Source of the DNA: an uncultured Mycoplasmatota bacterium
Lineage (GTDB): Bacteria > Bacillota_I > Bacilli_A > Izemoplasmatales > Izemoplasmataceae
DNA: 64,000 bases
Direction of reading: 5' to 3'
Assembly: GCA_913062645.1 (NCBI GenBank)
Contig: CAJXVW010000001.1
Span: 620,001-684,000, forward strand
Shown here: piece after piece, positions 15,619 to 25,989 of the stretch
How the letters are laid out: each line of letters opens with the position of its first letter
Numbering within the stretch: position 1 is the stretch's first letter
Translations under genes and position numbers: made by a program
Notes under the pieces: generated by a model
Database searches by the model: none
What the model saw: the letters and a program-made list of their open reading frames with translations, nothing else
Told to the model about the DNA's origin: nothing

Positions 15619-15647
15619 AGATGACTGTAACAAGTCATCTTTTTTTT
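15617..15647 (+). terminator. Rho-independent terminator after gpmI
   Basis: AAAGATGACT/AGTCATCTTT stem, six-base loop and eight T. Confidence 0.9.
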
Positions 15648-15679
15648 GTTATAATGGGAAAGAAGGAAGGGTGATGCGT

Positions 15680-17560
15680 ATGAAGACATTACTGACAACA
15701 ATGATGATCCTGGCAAGCGTGAGCTTGCTTCTTTCATGTGAACCGGACGACACGACGCCACCATTCACCTCGCCGGTGGATGAGTTGTTGGAACTCGATC
15801 GTTTCGTCGTGGACATGGAGCAAGCGGACACCACCGAACAGTGGCGGATCGCCTGTGAGGATACCTGCATCTGGGAAGTCACGGACGATGCGGGCAACAT
15901 CCATTTGTATACCGACACCATGACGTACTACTACGATGCGGCGCTGGACACATGGTCGGAAGCGACGCGAACGAATCCCTATCTGGGGTACTTCGACTTC
16001 GACGAGGATGTGTTTGTCTACGACGCCGAACAAACGGCATATGTCGCTTATGACATCACGATGGGAGATGTGTTTCAACAGGTCGCATTACGCCGCAATG
16101 ATCAAGATCAGATCGTTGACGAGCGCACGCCGGGCAGCGGTGCTGTGATGACATTGACCTACGACACCACCACCACGTTCGAATTGTCGATTCCGCTGGT
16201 GTGCGACGAGGGATTTGAAGTCGTCGCGGAGACATGCGTCTATGCGTACGAACCGTTTTTTGATTTTGTTGCCGATGCCGCGATCGGCTCGGATCTGGAT
16301 ACAACCCTGGATCAACTCGCCGCGTTCATCGAACCGTACGACTACTCCCGGTTTTACTCCGTGTTTGAATATTTTGAAACACAATACATCGACATCGGTG
16401 ATGTCACCGCGGAAGAGGAAGAACAACATTACCTCTATCCCGAGGATGTCATGGACGAGCCGATCTTCGATCTGTTGTACGCACCGGAGACGATTCTGTA
16501 CTACGACTTGCTGTATGTGATTGAGGTATTGGATGAACCGACGCTCACACTAGGCATTCCCAATCACTATACGGCGACCTACCGCGAACAAGATTGCTGC
16601 GAACGCTGGGGACCGTCGATGAGTGAGAGGTCGGCCGACGTGACGGTATTGGCGTACCAGGCGGACGGACAACTCTACGCCGACATCTGGCGGTATGACG
16701 ACGATGAACGACTGGTCGAGCGTCGCGTGATGTACATCACATACGACACCGTCGGAATCGTATCGGTACAGTCGTTTCAGTTTGAAGCTGCCGTCATCAT
16801 CGGCAGCGGCAACAACGTTTACCGCTACATCGACTACCAGCGCGACGAGACCGGCATGGCGCTACGGATCACCGACGACCGACACGGCATCGAAGCGATG
16901 AATCTGACCTATTTCGGCAGCGACGCGCAAGTGCTCAATTTCCAATACGATATGGATAATGACTTTGTGGGAATGGTGGTTTCCGATCCGGTGGAAGAAT
17001 ACTTTTTCTGGTCGCATCACGGCGACAATCTCGATTACCGCAATCTGTATCTGTATCAGGACGGCGTATTTCAAGTCGGTCACCGGCGGTACCTCGAAAC
17101 CGACACTGATACCTATCTTGGTCTCAACAACTTCATCGTCTACAACATGGGTGCGGTTCAAGGCTGGGATTACTATTTCGATGGATCTTTCTACGCCGAT
17201 GACGGGACTCTTCTGACATCCTATTACAACGGGTTCGGACCGAACATCTATCCGTTCCGTCCCTACCTGACATCTACGATTCGATTCGAGATCGACGACG
17301 CGATCTCACAAGTCTATTACGAGAATCCGTGGTTCGCGTATGAATATGATCAAATTCCATACGACGACTTCATGGCGATATGGAACCAATACGACAATGT
17401 GTGGTCGTTGCTTGCACTCAGTGAGGACACCTTTCAATACGGTACGCTGGTGATTGATCTGAGTTCCGGTGGTGCGTCTTACATCGCTCTTCAAGACGAT
17501 TCGTTCCTGCGGTTTCTCGACGACATCGATGCCGTTTGTGACACCTGCGATTCACACTGA
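15680..17560 (+). CDS. Large lipoprotein of unknown function
   Basis: A 626-residue surface protein with a lipoprotein signal (hydrophobic helix, lipobox LLSC at residues ~17-20), so it is anchored to the outer face of the membrane. The rest is rich in Asp, Tyr and Thr with a beta-sheet pattern and no family I can name. At ~residue 174 it has a CDEGFEVVAETC motif, similar to the Cys-pair linkers in two other lipoproteins of this window. ATG 15680 follows GGGTGA by five bases, the pattern used by neighbouring genes; upstream in-frame GTG 15671 and ATG 15674 overlap that site. TATAAT at 15650-15655 is a likely -10 box. Confidence 0.75.
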   Translation: MKTLLTTMMILASVSLLLSCEPDDTTPPFTSPVDELLELDRFVVDMEQADTTEQWRIACEDTCIWEVTDDAGNIHLYTDTMTYYYDAALDTWSEATRTNPYLGYFDFDEDVFVYDAEQTAYVAYDITMGDVFQQVALRRNDQDQIVDERTPGSGAVMTLTYDTTTTFELSIPLVCDEGFEVVAETCVYAYEPFFDFVADAAIGSDLDTTLDQLAAFIEPYDYSRFYSVFEYFETQYIDIGDVTAEEEEQHYLYPEDVMDEPIFDLLYAPETILYYDLLYVIEVLDEPTLTLGIPNHYTATYREQDCCERWGPSMSERSADVTVLAYQADGQLYADIWRYDDDERLVERRVMYITYDTVGIVSVQSFQFEAAVIIGSGNNVYRYIDYQRDETGMALRITDDRHGIEAMNLTYFGSDAQVLNFQYDMDNDFVGMVVSDPVEEYFFWSHHGDNLDYRNLYLYQDGVFQVGHRRYLETDTDTYLGLNNFIVYNMGAVQGWDYYFDGSFYADDGTLLTSYYNGFGPNIYPFRPYLTSTIRFEIDDAISQVYYENPWFAYEYDQIPYDDFMAIWNQYDNVWSLLALSEDTFQYGTLVIDLSSGGASYIALQDDSFLRFLDDIDAVCDTCDSH

Positions 17561-17590
17561 TAGAGCTTCAGCCAACAAGGAGGCAAAGAT

Positions 17591-18397
17591 ATGATTCAAG
17601 GATATTCGAGAACGTTCATGAAAACGTGCAAACAATGCGGCGCGGAGGTGACCAGACACAGTCTGACACGGATGTACCCGCCGCGTACCAAGCATGGTAC
17701 CGATGGATACAACCACAGTACCGTTCATCGCAAGGAGGATGTCTTTCTATGCGATGCTTGCAAAACCGCCTACGGTGATGTGATTGCCATCGAGCGGTTG
17801 TCCGCCGACACCCGTGGTAGTTCCACCGTCGAAGCACGGCGGACACGCAATCCGATGGCCGACAAATACAAGGCGTTGTTTGCGATATTGCTCGTGGCAT
17901 CGGTCGCGTTGTTCTTCCTCGAACCATTCGCCAACAGTGACATCGTGGCGTTCCTCATTGCCGCATCGAGTCTTGCCGGGTTCAATTATTTCCGTCAGAC
18001 CGGCAGCTCGTCGGGGAGTGATCGTTCCAAACCGCTGCTCGGTTCGCACTACACGTTCGATCTGGACGTTGAACCCGACCGCAATGCAACGACGGCGGCA
18101 ATCAGCATGCGCGTATTGCGCGTCAACGCGACCACCTACAATCCCTATGACATCCTGTCCCGCTATGTCGAACAAGACAGCGACAAGGACGTGTTGTTGG
18201 TCCTGATGTTGCCGATGTTTCCCGCGGCGCAACAAGCCGAGTACCGCTCCACCTATCTCAACTACTCCCGACCGGTTCTCAATCTGATGGTCATCGATGA
18301 AGACCAATCGAAGGCTCATGTGAAACTGTCCAACGAGTATTCTGAAACCGAACGAGAGGCCATATTTCAACACATAAAAAGCGGACGCATGATGTGA
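17591..18397 (+). CDS. Zinc-ribbon membrane protein of unknown function
   Basis: 268 residues. The N-terminal ~60 residues contain CKQC and CDAC pairs spaced as in a zinc ribbon, facing the cytosol. Two transmembrane helices follow at ~residues 96-112 and 117-135. A soluble C-terminal domain of ~120 residues has no recognised family. RBS AGGAGG is eight bases before ATG 17591. It lies 30 bases after the lipoprotein gene and is probably cotranscribed with it. The N-terminal FMKTCKQC suggests a possible alternative start at ATG 17618. Confidence 0.65.
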   Translation: MIQGYSRTFMKTCKQCGAEVTRHSLTRMYPPRTKHGTDGYNHSTVHRKEDVFLCDACKTAYGDVIAIERLSADTRGSSTVEARRTRNPMADKYKALFAILLVASVALFFLEPFANSDIVAFLIAASSLAGFNYFRQTGSSSGSDRSKPLLGSHYTFDLDVEPDRNATTAAISMRVLRVNATTYNPYDILSRYVEQDSDKDVLLVLMLPMFPAAQQAEYRSTYLNYSRPVLNLMVIDEDQSKAHVKLSNEYSETEREAIFQHIKSGRMM

Positions 18398-18409
18398 ACA
18401 AGTGGCATT

Positions 18410-18423
18410 TGAAAGTGTTTTCA
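18410..18423 (+). promoter_or_regulatory. cre-like operator upstream of eno
   Basis: TGAAAGTGTTTTCA matches 7 of 8 fixed cre positions and is nearly palindromic. It ends 14 bases before the eno -35 box. Confidence 0.45.
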
Positions 18424-18437
18424 TTTTCGGATATCAT

Positions 18438-19805
<1,368 letters not shown>

Positions 19806-19810
19806 GTAAC

Positions 19811-19836
19811 AAAGACCGTTTCGGCGGTCTTTTTTT
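19811..19836 (+). terminator. Rho-independent terminator after eno
   Basis: AAAGACCG/CGGTCTTT stem, TTTCGG loop and T run. Confidence 0.9.
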
Positions 19837-19939
19837 GTGACGAAAATTAGCGAACTTGCATATTGAAAAACGGTTCAAACTGAAGTATTCTATTTATTGA
19901 ACTACCTACACGTTTGCTCAAAGGGGAGAACGAGTCATC

Positions 19940-21241
19940 ATGAGAGAACTGTTTCGCAGTCGCAACTACAAATTGTTATTTTTCGGAAGTCTTGTCAGCG
20001 AACTTGGGAACGTATTGTTTTCGTTTGCCGCTGGTTTGTATGTCGCCGATTTGACTGGCAAGGCGTCCTTGCTCGGTCTGTTCATGGCGCTTGGGGCTGG
20101 AACGCGGATACTGCTCAGTCCGCTTGCCGGAGTCTTCGTCGATCGGTGGAATCGGGTGCGGATCATCTATGTCACCGACTATTTGCGGGGCGTGATTTTC
20201 GTCGCTACCGCAGTATTGTTCATGTCTGAACCGTCCGCCGAAACCGCGACCTGGGTGTTGCTGGTGGTGGCCGTATTGTCGGGTACCATCGCTTCACTGT
20301 TTACCCCGGCGGTGACCGCCGCGATTCCGGAAATCGTCGGATTGGATCAGGTCCAGCAGGCGACCGGAGCCAACAACATCGTGTTTTCGATGACGCAGAT
20401 TTTCGGCATCGTCCTGGGCATGGTCGCGTTCGGTCTGTTTCCATTCCACATCGCCGTGTTGATCAACGGGATCAGTTTCCTGCTGTCGGGATTCAGTGAA
20501 ATGTTCATCCGAACGCCGCACAAGGAAGAAGCGCCACCGGCACCGCAAGCCGGCTTCTTCGCCGATTTCAAGGGCGGCTTGCAGTATCTTGTCAAACGTC
20601 AGGGACTACTGACCTTGATGATCTTCAGTTTGTTCATGAACTTCGCCATCGCACCGTTGATGAGCGTCGGCATTCCGGCGTTGTTCCGGATTGAACTGGG
20701 ACGCAGCGTGTGGGAAATCGGCTGGCCGTCGATCGCCTTCAGCGCCTCGGCCGCCGTCGCCGGCATCGTCATCGGCAGCATGGCAATCAAACGTCTCGCT
20801 GTCGCAATCCGCAACGGACTGGCGTTGCTCGTGCTCAGTTTCGTGATGATGACCCTGATCATCTATCTGCTTGACATCGGCTTCCTGTCGTACTGGGTGT
20901 TTTATGGTCTCTTCATCGTCGCCAACATCGGCATGGCGTTCTTCATGGTTGCCACCAACGTACCGCTCAACACCGGTTTGATCAAGGTCATCGAACCCAA
21001 CATGCGCGGCCGCGTGTTCGCCGCCATCAGCGCCCTCGCCGGTGCGGCGACGCCCGTTGCCGTATTGCTGGGCGGCGTCGTGATCGACGCCACCAATGTC
21101 ACGGTGTTGGCGTTGATCTGTTCGGTACTGTTGTTGATTCCGGCGATTGGATTCGTGTTCAACAAAAAGGTCAAAGGGCTGTTCGACGGGATCGAACGGG
21201 ACAACAACGCAATGGCCGAAGCAGCCAAACTGCAAGCGTAA
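19940..21241 (+). CDS. MFS transporter (macrolide-efflux/EntS-like group)
   Basis: 433 residues with 12 predicted helices. It starts with the N-terminus MRELFRSRNYKLLFFGSLVS, typical of the MFS_3 efflux group (macrolide exporters, EntS). The loop between helices 2 and 3 has GVFVDRWNRVR, the family's motif A variant. It likely exports a drug-like or siderophore-like compound using proton motive force; the substrate is not determinable. RBS AAGGGGAGA precedes ATG 19940. Its own terminator follows. Confidence 0.85.
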   Translation: MRELFRSRNYKLLFFGSLVSELGNVLFSFAAGLYVADLTGKASLLGLFMALGAGTRILLSPLAGVFVDRWNRVRIIYVTDYLRGVIFVATAVLFMSEPSAETATWVLLVVAVLSGTIASLFTPAVTAAIPEIVGLDQVQQATGANNIVFSMTQIFGIVLGMVAFGLFPFHIAVLINGISFLLSGFSEMFIRTPHKEEAPPAPQAGFFADFKGGLQYLVKRQGLLTLMIFSLFMNFAIAPLMSVGIPALFRIELGRSVWEIGWPSIAFSASAAVAGIVIGSMAIKRLAVAIRNGLALLVLSFVMMTLIIYLLDIGFLSYWVFYGLFIVANIGMAFFMVATNVPLNTGLIKVIEPNMRGRVFAAISALAGAATPVAVLLGGVVIDATNVTVLALICSVLLLIPAIGFVFNKKVKGLFDGIERDNNAMAEAAKLQA

Positions 21242-21245
21242 AACG

Positions 21246-21268
21246 AAGGAGACGAAGGTCTCCTTTTT
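21246..21268 (+). terminator. Rho-independent terminator after the MFS gene
   Basis: AAGGAGAC/GTCTCCTT stem, GAAG loop and T run. Confidence 0.88.
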
Positions 21269-21344
21269 GTTTTGAAAAATTCGTAAAAATCCCTATCATT
21301 TTCCGTTGATGTGTTATATAATAGGAAAAGCTTGAGGTGATGAC

Positions 21345-22349
21345 ATGTTCTGGTTGGTAGCCCAATATCTGTTGCTTGCGTTCGTCGTAATCTACGCGAC
21401 CAGCAAGCTCTCCTACTACGTTGACGAGCTCGACAAGAAGACCCACATCAGCGGTGCGCTGATCGGGGGCGTTTTGCTTGCGACGATCACCAGCATGCCC
21501 GAATTCATCACATCAATCACCTCGACGATGCGGCTCAACGAACCGGCGCTCGCATTCGGCAACGTGTTCGGCTCGAACATCTTCAACGTCGTCATTCTGG
21601 CGCTCGCCGATCTGATCTTCCTCAAGCACATGTTCTTCAATAAGGTCAAGACCCAGCGCAAGACCAACGCGCTGGTCATCCTGATGTACATCCTGTTCAT
21701 GATTCCGCTCTTGTTGAGTGGATTCACCGGACTCGATTATGACAGTTTCACCTTTGATTTCCTGATCTCGTTCAACTTGATCAGTCTCGCGATCGTCATC
21801 GTCTATATCTTCAGCATCCGCGCGATGAACAACGATGAGACCGAACAGTCGGAAGAAGAAAGCAAACTGTCGTATCAAAAGATCGGTGTCATGTTCCTGT
21901 TGTGGGCGACCGTTGTGGTGCTGTCGAGCATCTTCGTCACGATCGTCGCCGATCAGCTCGGGGACGCACTCAGTCTCGACGCCAGCTTCGCCGGCGCGAT
22001 CTTCCTCGGCGTGGCCACGAGCCTGCCGGAACTGACCGCCGTCATGACCCTGATGAAACTGAAGAACCACGAAGCCGCACTCGGCAACATCGTCGGGTCG
22101 AACGTGTTCAACATGACGATCATCAGCGTCGTCGACATCATCTACATCAAGAGCGACATCTACGAGGAACTGACGCTGGGCGGAAGCGCTCGAGAAAATG
22201 TGTCGTACCTCTTGATTTTAGGACTCATTAACTCTATAATATTAATGTTGGCTCTGGTGCGAAAGACATCATTGAGCAAAGTCACGTACGCCATTCCGAG
22301 TGTACTCATCCTCGTGGCGTATCTCATCTACATCGGATTAAGTGTATAG
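21345..22349 (+). CDS. Calcium/sodium antiporter (CaCA, NCX family)
   Basis: A 334-residue membrane exchanger with two inverted alpha-repeats: TSMPEFITSITS...GNVFGSNIFN (residues ~47-80) and ATSLPELTAVMT...LGNIVGSNVFN (~225-258). Their acidic residues form the ion-binding site. An acidic loop (~165-175) separates the halves. It probably exports Ca2+ in exchange for Na+ or H+. A TATAAT box lies at 21317-21322 and GAGGTGA precedes ATG 21345. Confidence 0.9.
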   Translation: MFWLVAQYLLLAFVVIYATSKLSYYVDELDKKTHISGALIGGVLLATITSMPEFITSITSTMRLNEPALAFGNVFGSNIFNVVILALADLIFLKHMFFNKVKTQRKTNALVILMYILFMIPLLLSGFTGLDYDSFTFDFLISFNLISLAIVIVYIFSIRAMNNDETEQSEEESKLSYQKIGVMFLLWATVVVLSSIFVTIVADQLGDALSLDASFAGAIFLGVATSLPELTAVMTLMKLKNHEAALGNIVGSNVFNMTIISVVDIIYIKSDIYEELTLGGSARENVSYLLILGLINSIILMLALVRKTSLSKVTYAIPSVLILVAYLIYIGLSV

Positions 22350-22361
22350 GAGGAAACAACC

Positions 22362-22583
22362 ATGCAAGCCATTGATATCGTATTACTGCTCGTATCGTTA
22401 CTGTTGATCACCCTGGTGGTCTTACAAAGTTCCAAGGATAGTGCGGCAAACGCCTTCAGCGGCGAAAAAAGCGAACTGTTCAACAACCAGAAACAACGCG
22501 GCTTTGAACTCATCATGAACCGCGTGACACTTGGTGTGAGCATCGTTTTCATCGCTCTGAGCATACTCGCCATTGCACTATAA
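22362..22583 (+). CDS. secG: Preprotein translocase subunit SecG
   Basis: A 73-residue two-helix membrane protein that assists SecYE in protein export. The typical pattern is an N-terminal helix VLLLVSLLLITLVVLQSSK, a polar loop with a Gly/Phe-rich segment (AANAFSGEKSELF) and a second helix at the end. It sits directly before rnr and smpB, the secG-rnr-smpB-ssrA order common in Bacillota. RBS AGGAGG. Confidence 0.93.
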   Translation: MQAIDIVLLLVSLLLITLVVLQSSKDSAANAFSGEKSELFNNQKQRGFELIMNRVTLGVSIVFIALSILAIAL

Positions 22584-22608
22584 GAACACTTTGTAAGTGT
22601 TCTTTTTA
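22582..22608 (+). terminator. Rho-independent terminator after secG
   Basis: A 10-bp stem AAGAACACTT/AAGTGTTCTT with a TGT loop and T run, overlapping the secG stop. It separates or attenuates transcription into rnr. Confidence 0.88.
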
Positions 22609-22631
22609 TTTCGCAACATGGAGGTGCACCG

Positions 22632-24749
22632 ATGAAACAGAACATTCTCGACTATCTATCCAGCGGGAAGAACAAGAAGACGTCGATTGACGAACTTCGC
22701 AATGTTCTTCGTGTTTCGTCGAGCGCCGACATCACGACCTTGATGAAGGCCGTCAACGAGTTGATTGACGAGGCTAGAATCATCGAAAACAGCAACCATG
22801 AGATCACCCTCATCGAGAACACCAACTACCTCATCGGCACGCTCGATCTGAAACCGCGCGGCTTTGGTTTCGTGATCCCCGAGGACCCCAGTCTGAACGA
22901 TGTCTTCATTCCGGCCGACTTGATCAACGACGCGATGAACAAGGACAGAGTCCTCGTTCGCGTGTCGCCGTTCGGATACGGCGCCCGCCAGGAAGGCGCG
23001 ATCACGCGCGTGCTCGAACGCAAGTACACCCACGTCATCGGGGAAGTCAAGATCAAGAAGGGTAAAGCCCGTCTGGAGAGCGACGACAAGACGATCACCA
23101 ACGACATTCTCATCCGCAAGGAGAACTTGAACGGTGCCAGTAACAAGGACAAGGTCCGGGCCAAGATTATCAACTACTCCTACAAGGGCATGTTGGACGT
23201 CGCCGTCACCGACATCATTGGTCGCGCCGGCGACAAGGGCGTCGACATCATGTCGAAGATCCTCAAGTACAATGTCGATCCGATCTTTCCCGACGAGGTC
23301 GTCAAGGCGGCGCAGCAGTTCACGACCGTCACCGAGGACGAACTCGAAGGTCGTCGCGACATCCGCGACATCCCCTACATCACGATCGACGGCGACGACG
23401 CCAAGGACTTCGACGACGCCGTCTACGTTCGTCAACTCGACGACGGCGGTTATCAGCTCGGCGTGTCGATTGCCGATGTCAGTCATTACGTTACGGAAAA
23501 CGGCATTCTCGACAAGGAAGCCTATCGACGTGGCACGTCGGTCTATCTCCCGGGCACCGTCATTCCGATGTTGCCGGAGGCGCTCAGCAACCACATCTGC
23601 AGTCTGCAACCTCATGAAGACCGATTGACCATTACCTGCGACATGACCATCGACAAGGATGGCAAGGTGACCAAATACGACATCTATCCGAGCGTCATTC
23701 ATTCCCACGCGCGGATGACCTACGACAACGTCAACAAGATCTTCCACGGCGATCCGGCACTGGCCGAAGAATACGTCGATTTCGTCGCCATGTTCTATGA
23801 CATGCGCAACCTTGCGAAGATTCTGAAGAAGCGTCGGCAACGGTATGGCAGCATCGATTTCGAAACGACCGAAGCCTACATCAAACTCGATGAGAACGGT
23901 GTTGCGATCGATGTCCAACCACGCACGCAAGGCATCAGTGAAAACATCATCGAAGAGTTCATGCTGAAGGCCAACCAAACCGTCGCCGAACACGTTCATT
24001 GGCTGGATCTGCCGTTCATCTATCGCGTCCACGACAAACCCGACGAAGCCAAACTCGAACGTCTCATCAACATGGCCAGCGCCCTGGGATTCCGCGTCAA
24101 AGGCAAGAGTGAAGTCAGCCACAAGGAACTCCAAAAACTGGTTGACAACGTCCACGGTACGGAAGCCGAGCACGGCATCAATCTGTTGATGCTGCGCAGC
24201 ATGCAGAAGGCGATCTACAGCGACAACAACATCGGCCATTACGGTCTCAGTTTCAAGTTCTACACTCACTTCACCTCCCCAATCCGACGCTACCCCGATC
24301 TGATCGTACATCGTCTTTTGCGCAAGTATCTGTTCGAACAAAACAAATCCACAAAAGTGATTGACCACTACGCGAACATCATGCATGATATCGCCGTGCA
24401 ATCGAGTGAAACCGAGCGTCGCGCGGTCCAACTCGAACGCGACGTCGTCGACATGAAAAAGGCCGAATACATTTCGCAGTATGTCGGCAAGCGCTTTGAT
24501 GGTATAATAAGTAGTGTCACCAGCTTCGGACTTTACGTGTCCCTACCCAACACCGTGGAAGGACTGGTCCACATCTCGGCGTTGGACGATGACTTCTATG
24601 TCTATTCGGAACGCCTGATGATTCTCGTCGGCGAGAAGAAGCGTCACGTCTACCGCGTCGGCGACCACGTCACGATTGAAGTCGCCGGGGCCAACGTCAT
24701 CGACGGCGACGTCGATTTCAAACTCGTCAAGAAGGAGGCCGACCGATGA
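22632..24749 (+). CDS. rnr: Ribonuclease R
   Basis: A 705-residue 3'-5' exoribonuclease that degrades structured RNA and works with trans-translation. Order: N-terminal winged-helix segment (~1-65), cold-shock domains (PRGFGFVIPEDPSLNDVFIP), the RNB catalytic domain with metal-binding Asp in GDDAKDFDDAVY (~255), and a C-terminal S1 domain (FDGIISSVTSFGLYVSLP, ~625 on). RBS GGAGGTG. The stop overlaps the smpB start (ATGA), so translation of the two is coupled. Confidence 0.96.
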   Translation: MKQNILDYLSSGKNKKTSIDELRNVLRVSSSADITTLMKAVNELIDEARIIENSNHEITLIENTNYLIGTLDLKPRGFGFVIPEDPSLNDVFIPADLINDAMNKDRVLVRVSPFGYGARQEGAITRVLERKYTHVIGEVKIKKGKARLESDDKTITNDILIRKENLNGASNKDKVRAKIINYSYKGMLDVAVTDIIGRAGDKGVDIMSKILKYNVDPIFPDEVVKAAQQFTTVTEDELEGRRDIRDIPYITIDGDDAKDFDDAVYVRQLDDGGYQLGVSIADVSHYVTENGILDKEAYRRGTSVYLPGTVIPMLPEALSNHICSLQPHEDRLTITCDMTIDKDGKVTKYDIYPSVIHSHARMTYDNVNKIFHGDPALAEEYVDFVAMFYDMRNLAKILKKRRQRYGSIDFETTEAYIKLDENGVAIDVQPRTQGISENIIEEFMLKANQTVAEHVHWLDLPFIYRVHDKPDEAKLERLINMASALGFRVKGKSEVSHKELQKLVDNVHGTEAEHGINLLMLRSMQKAIYSDNNIGHYGLSFKFYTHFTSPIRRYPDLIVHRLLRKYLFEQNKSTKVIDHYANIMHDIAVQSSETERRAVQLERDVVDMKKAEYISQYVGKRFDGIISSVTSFGLYVSLPNTVEGLVHISALDDDFYVYSERLMILVGEKKRHVYRVGDHVTIEVAGANVIDGDVDFKLVKKEADR

Positions 24750-25192
24750 AAGTCGTAGCGCGCAACAAAAAGGCATCCTACAACTACTTCCTGCTCGATA
24801 AGTTCGAAGCGGGCATCGTGCTGGTCGGGACGGAGATCAAAAGCATCCGCGCCGGCAAGGTGTCGATCGCAGATGCGTACTGTCTCGTCAAAAACAACGA
24901 GATGTTCGTCGTCAACATGCACATCGCGAAGTATGCCCAGGGCAACATCTTCAACCACAACGAGACCAGGACGCGCAAACTTCTGCTGCACAAGAAGGAA
25001 ATCCGCAAGATCGGTAAGAAGGTCGCGACCGAAAGCCTGACGATCGTGCCGACCCAGATTTACATCGACAAGGGCCTCGCCAAACTCGAGATCGCAATTG
25101 CCAAAGGGAAGAAGAACTACGACAAGCGTCAGACCTTGAAGGAAAAGGCGGAACGACGCACGGCCGAACGCAATCTCCGTGGAAGATACTAG
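24746..25192 (+). CDS. smpB: SsrA-binding protein SmpB
   Basis: A 148-residue RNA-binding protein that brings tmRNA to stalled ribosomes. Conserved features: NKKASYNYFLLDKFEAGIVL, GTEIKSIRAGKVSI, HKKEIRKIGKKV and a basic C-terminal tail (KRQTLKEKAERRTAERNLRG) that enters the mRNA channel. It is coupled to rnr; ssrA lies 240 bases downstream, so the trans-translation parts are adjacent. Confidence 0.97.
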   Translation: MKVVARNKKASYNYFLLDKFEAGIVLVGTEIKSIRAGKVSIADAYCLVKNNEMFVVNMHIAKYAQGNIFNHNETRTRKLLLHKKEIRKIGKKVATESLTIVPTQIYIDKGLAKLEIAIAKGKKNYDKRQTLKEKAERRTAERNLRGRY

Positions 25193-25236
25193 ATTCGCCT
25201 TGGCTCCTGTGATATAATACAGATGGGAGGCAGGTC

Positions 25237-25422
25237 ATGAGCGCAGAAGAACTCATCCTTTACATCGTCGGCGGATTCGTCATCCTCGTCGGCATCACCA
25301 AATTCCGTTTCAATTCGCGCCGGACCAAGCGTCTGGTGCAACAGATCGGCGTCGCAGGCACTCAGATCTTCTACATCGTGCTCGGCATCGTCCTGATTCT
25401 CATCAATTACTTATTGCCTTAA
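25237..25422 (+). CDS. Small two-helix membrane protein (Imm17-like?)
   Basis: 61 residues: helix ~6-22, a basic linker (RFNSRRTKRLVQQIG), helix ~40-59. The linker and second helix (GTQIFYIVLGIVLIL) resemble the small Imm17-type membrane proteins, but this is only pattern similarity. RBS GGGAGG and an extended -10 TGATATAAT at 25210-25218 give it its own transcription signal between smpB and ssrA. Confidence 0.6.
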   Translation: MSAEELILYIVGGFVILVGITKFRFNSRRTKRLVQQIGVAGTQIFYIVLGIVLILINYLLP

Positions 25423-25430
25423 CACACTGT

Positions 25431-25782
25431 GGGGTTGTTTATGGATTCGACAGGGTAGTTTAGAGCGACATAAGCATGCCAGCGTGGTGGCTGTCAAAAC
25501 ACCAGGTTAAATATAACCGGAAACCAACAAGTAGCATACGCCGCTTAATTAACTAAGCGTGCTCTCCGCCGTTCGCTGCACGGAGTGTTCGGTGTCGAGA
25601 ACAGACATCCGTGATATACTGTGAATCTGCCGTCTTAAGAGCCACAGCGAACCCAATAAGACTCGTCCGTCGTTAAGTTGTCCCTCTCTCGACTGCGGAT
25701 TAAAAAACTGGAGTGACTAAGCATGTAGAAAGTGTTCGTACGGCTGTTCTGGACAGGGGTTCAAATCCCCTCAACTCCACCA
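25431..25782 (+). ncRNA. ssrA: Transfer-messenger RNA (tmRNA)
   Basis: 352 nt. The 5' end GGGGTTG pairs with CAACTCC near the 3' end (one G-T pair), and the 3' end has an encoded ACCA. The tRNA-like part contains ATGGATTCGAC near the 5' end and a T-arm GGGGTTCAAATCCCC. The tag reading frame is GGA 25519 to TAA 25546-25548, giving GNQQVAYAA after the tRNA-borne alanine, followed by extra stop codons. tmRNA frees stalled ribosomes together with SmpB, whose gene lies just upstream. Confidence 0.95.
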
Positions 25783-25792
25783 TTTTGTTCAC

Positions 25793-25827
25793 AAACCGGA
25801 GACGATTCATCGTTTTCGGTTTTTTTA
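25793..25827 (+). terminator. Rho-independent terminator after ssrA
   Basis: An ~11-13 bp stem with two G-T pairs, a TTCA loop and a run of seven T. Confidence 0.85.
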
Positions 25828-25989
25828 ATGAAGATTTGAATGAACAAAGTGTGAATCTCATATAAGATTTCAAGTCCATATTTATATGCGAAGCGAAAAA
25901 ATGAAAAAAATTCAATATGCTGCAATATTTTCGCAATTACTCGCATTAGTATAGTGAAGGCCAAACAAAATTGAAAGGATGAAACACAC

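Noticed and set aside
25700..25936. Minus-strand frame across the tmRNA 3' end
   Set aside because: It overlaps the tmRNA and its terminator; the apparent protein is the antisense of RNA structure.
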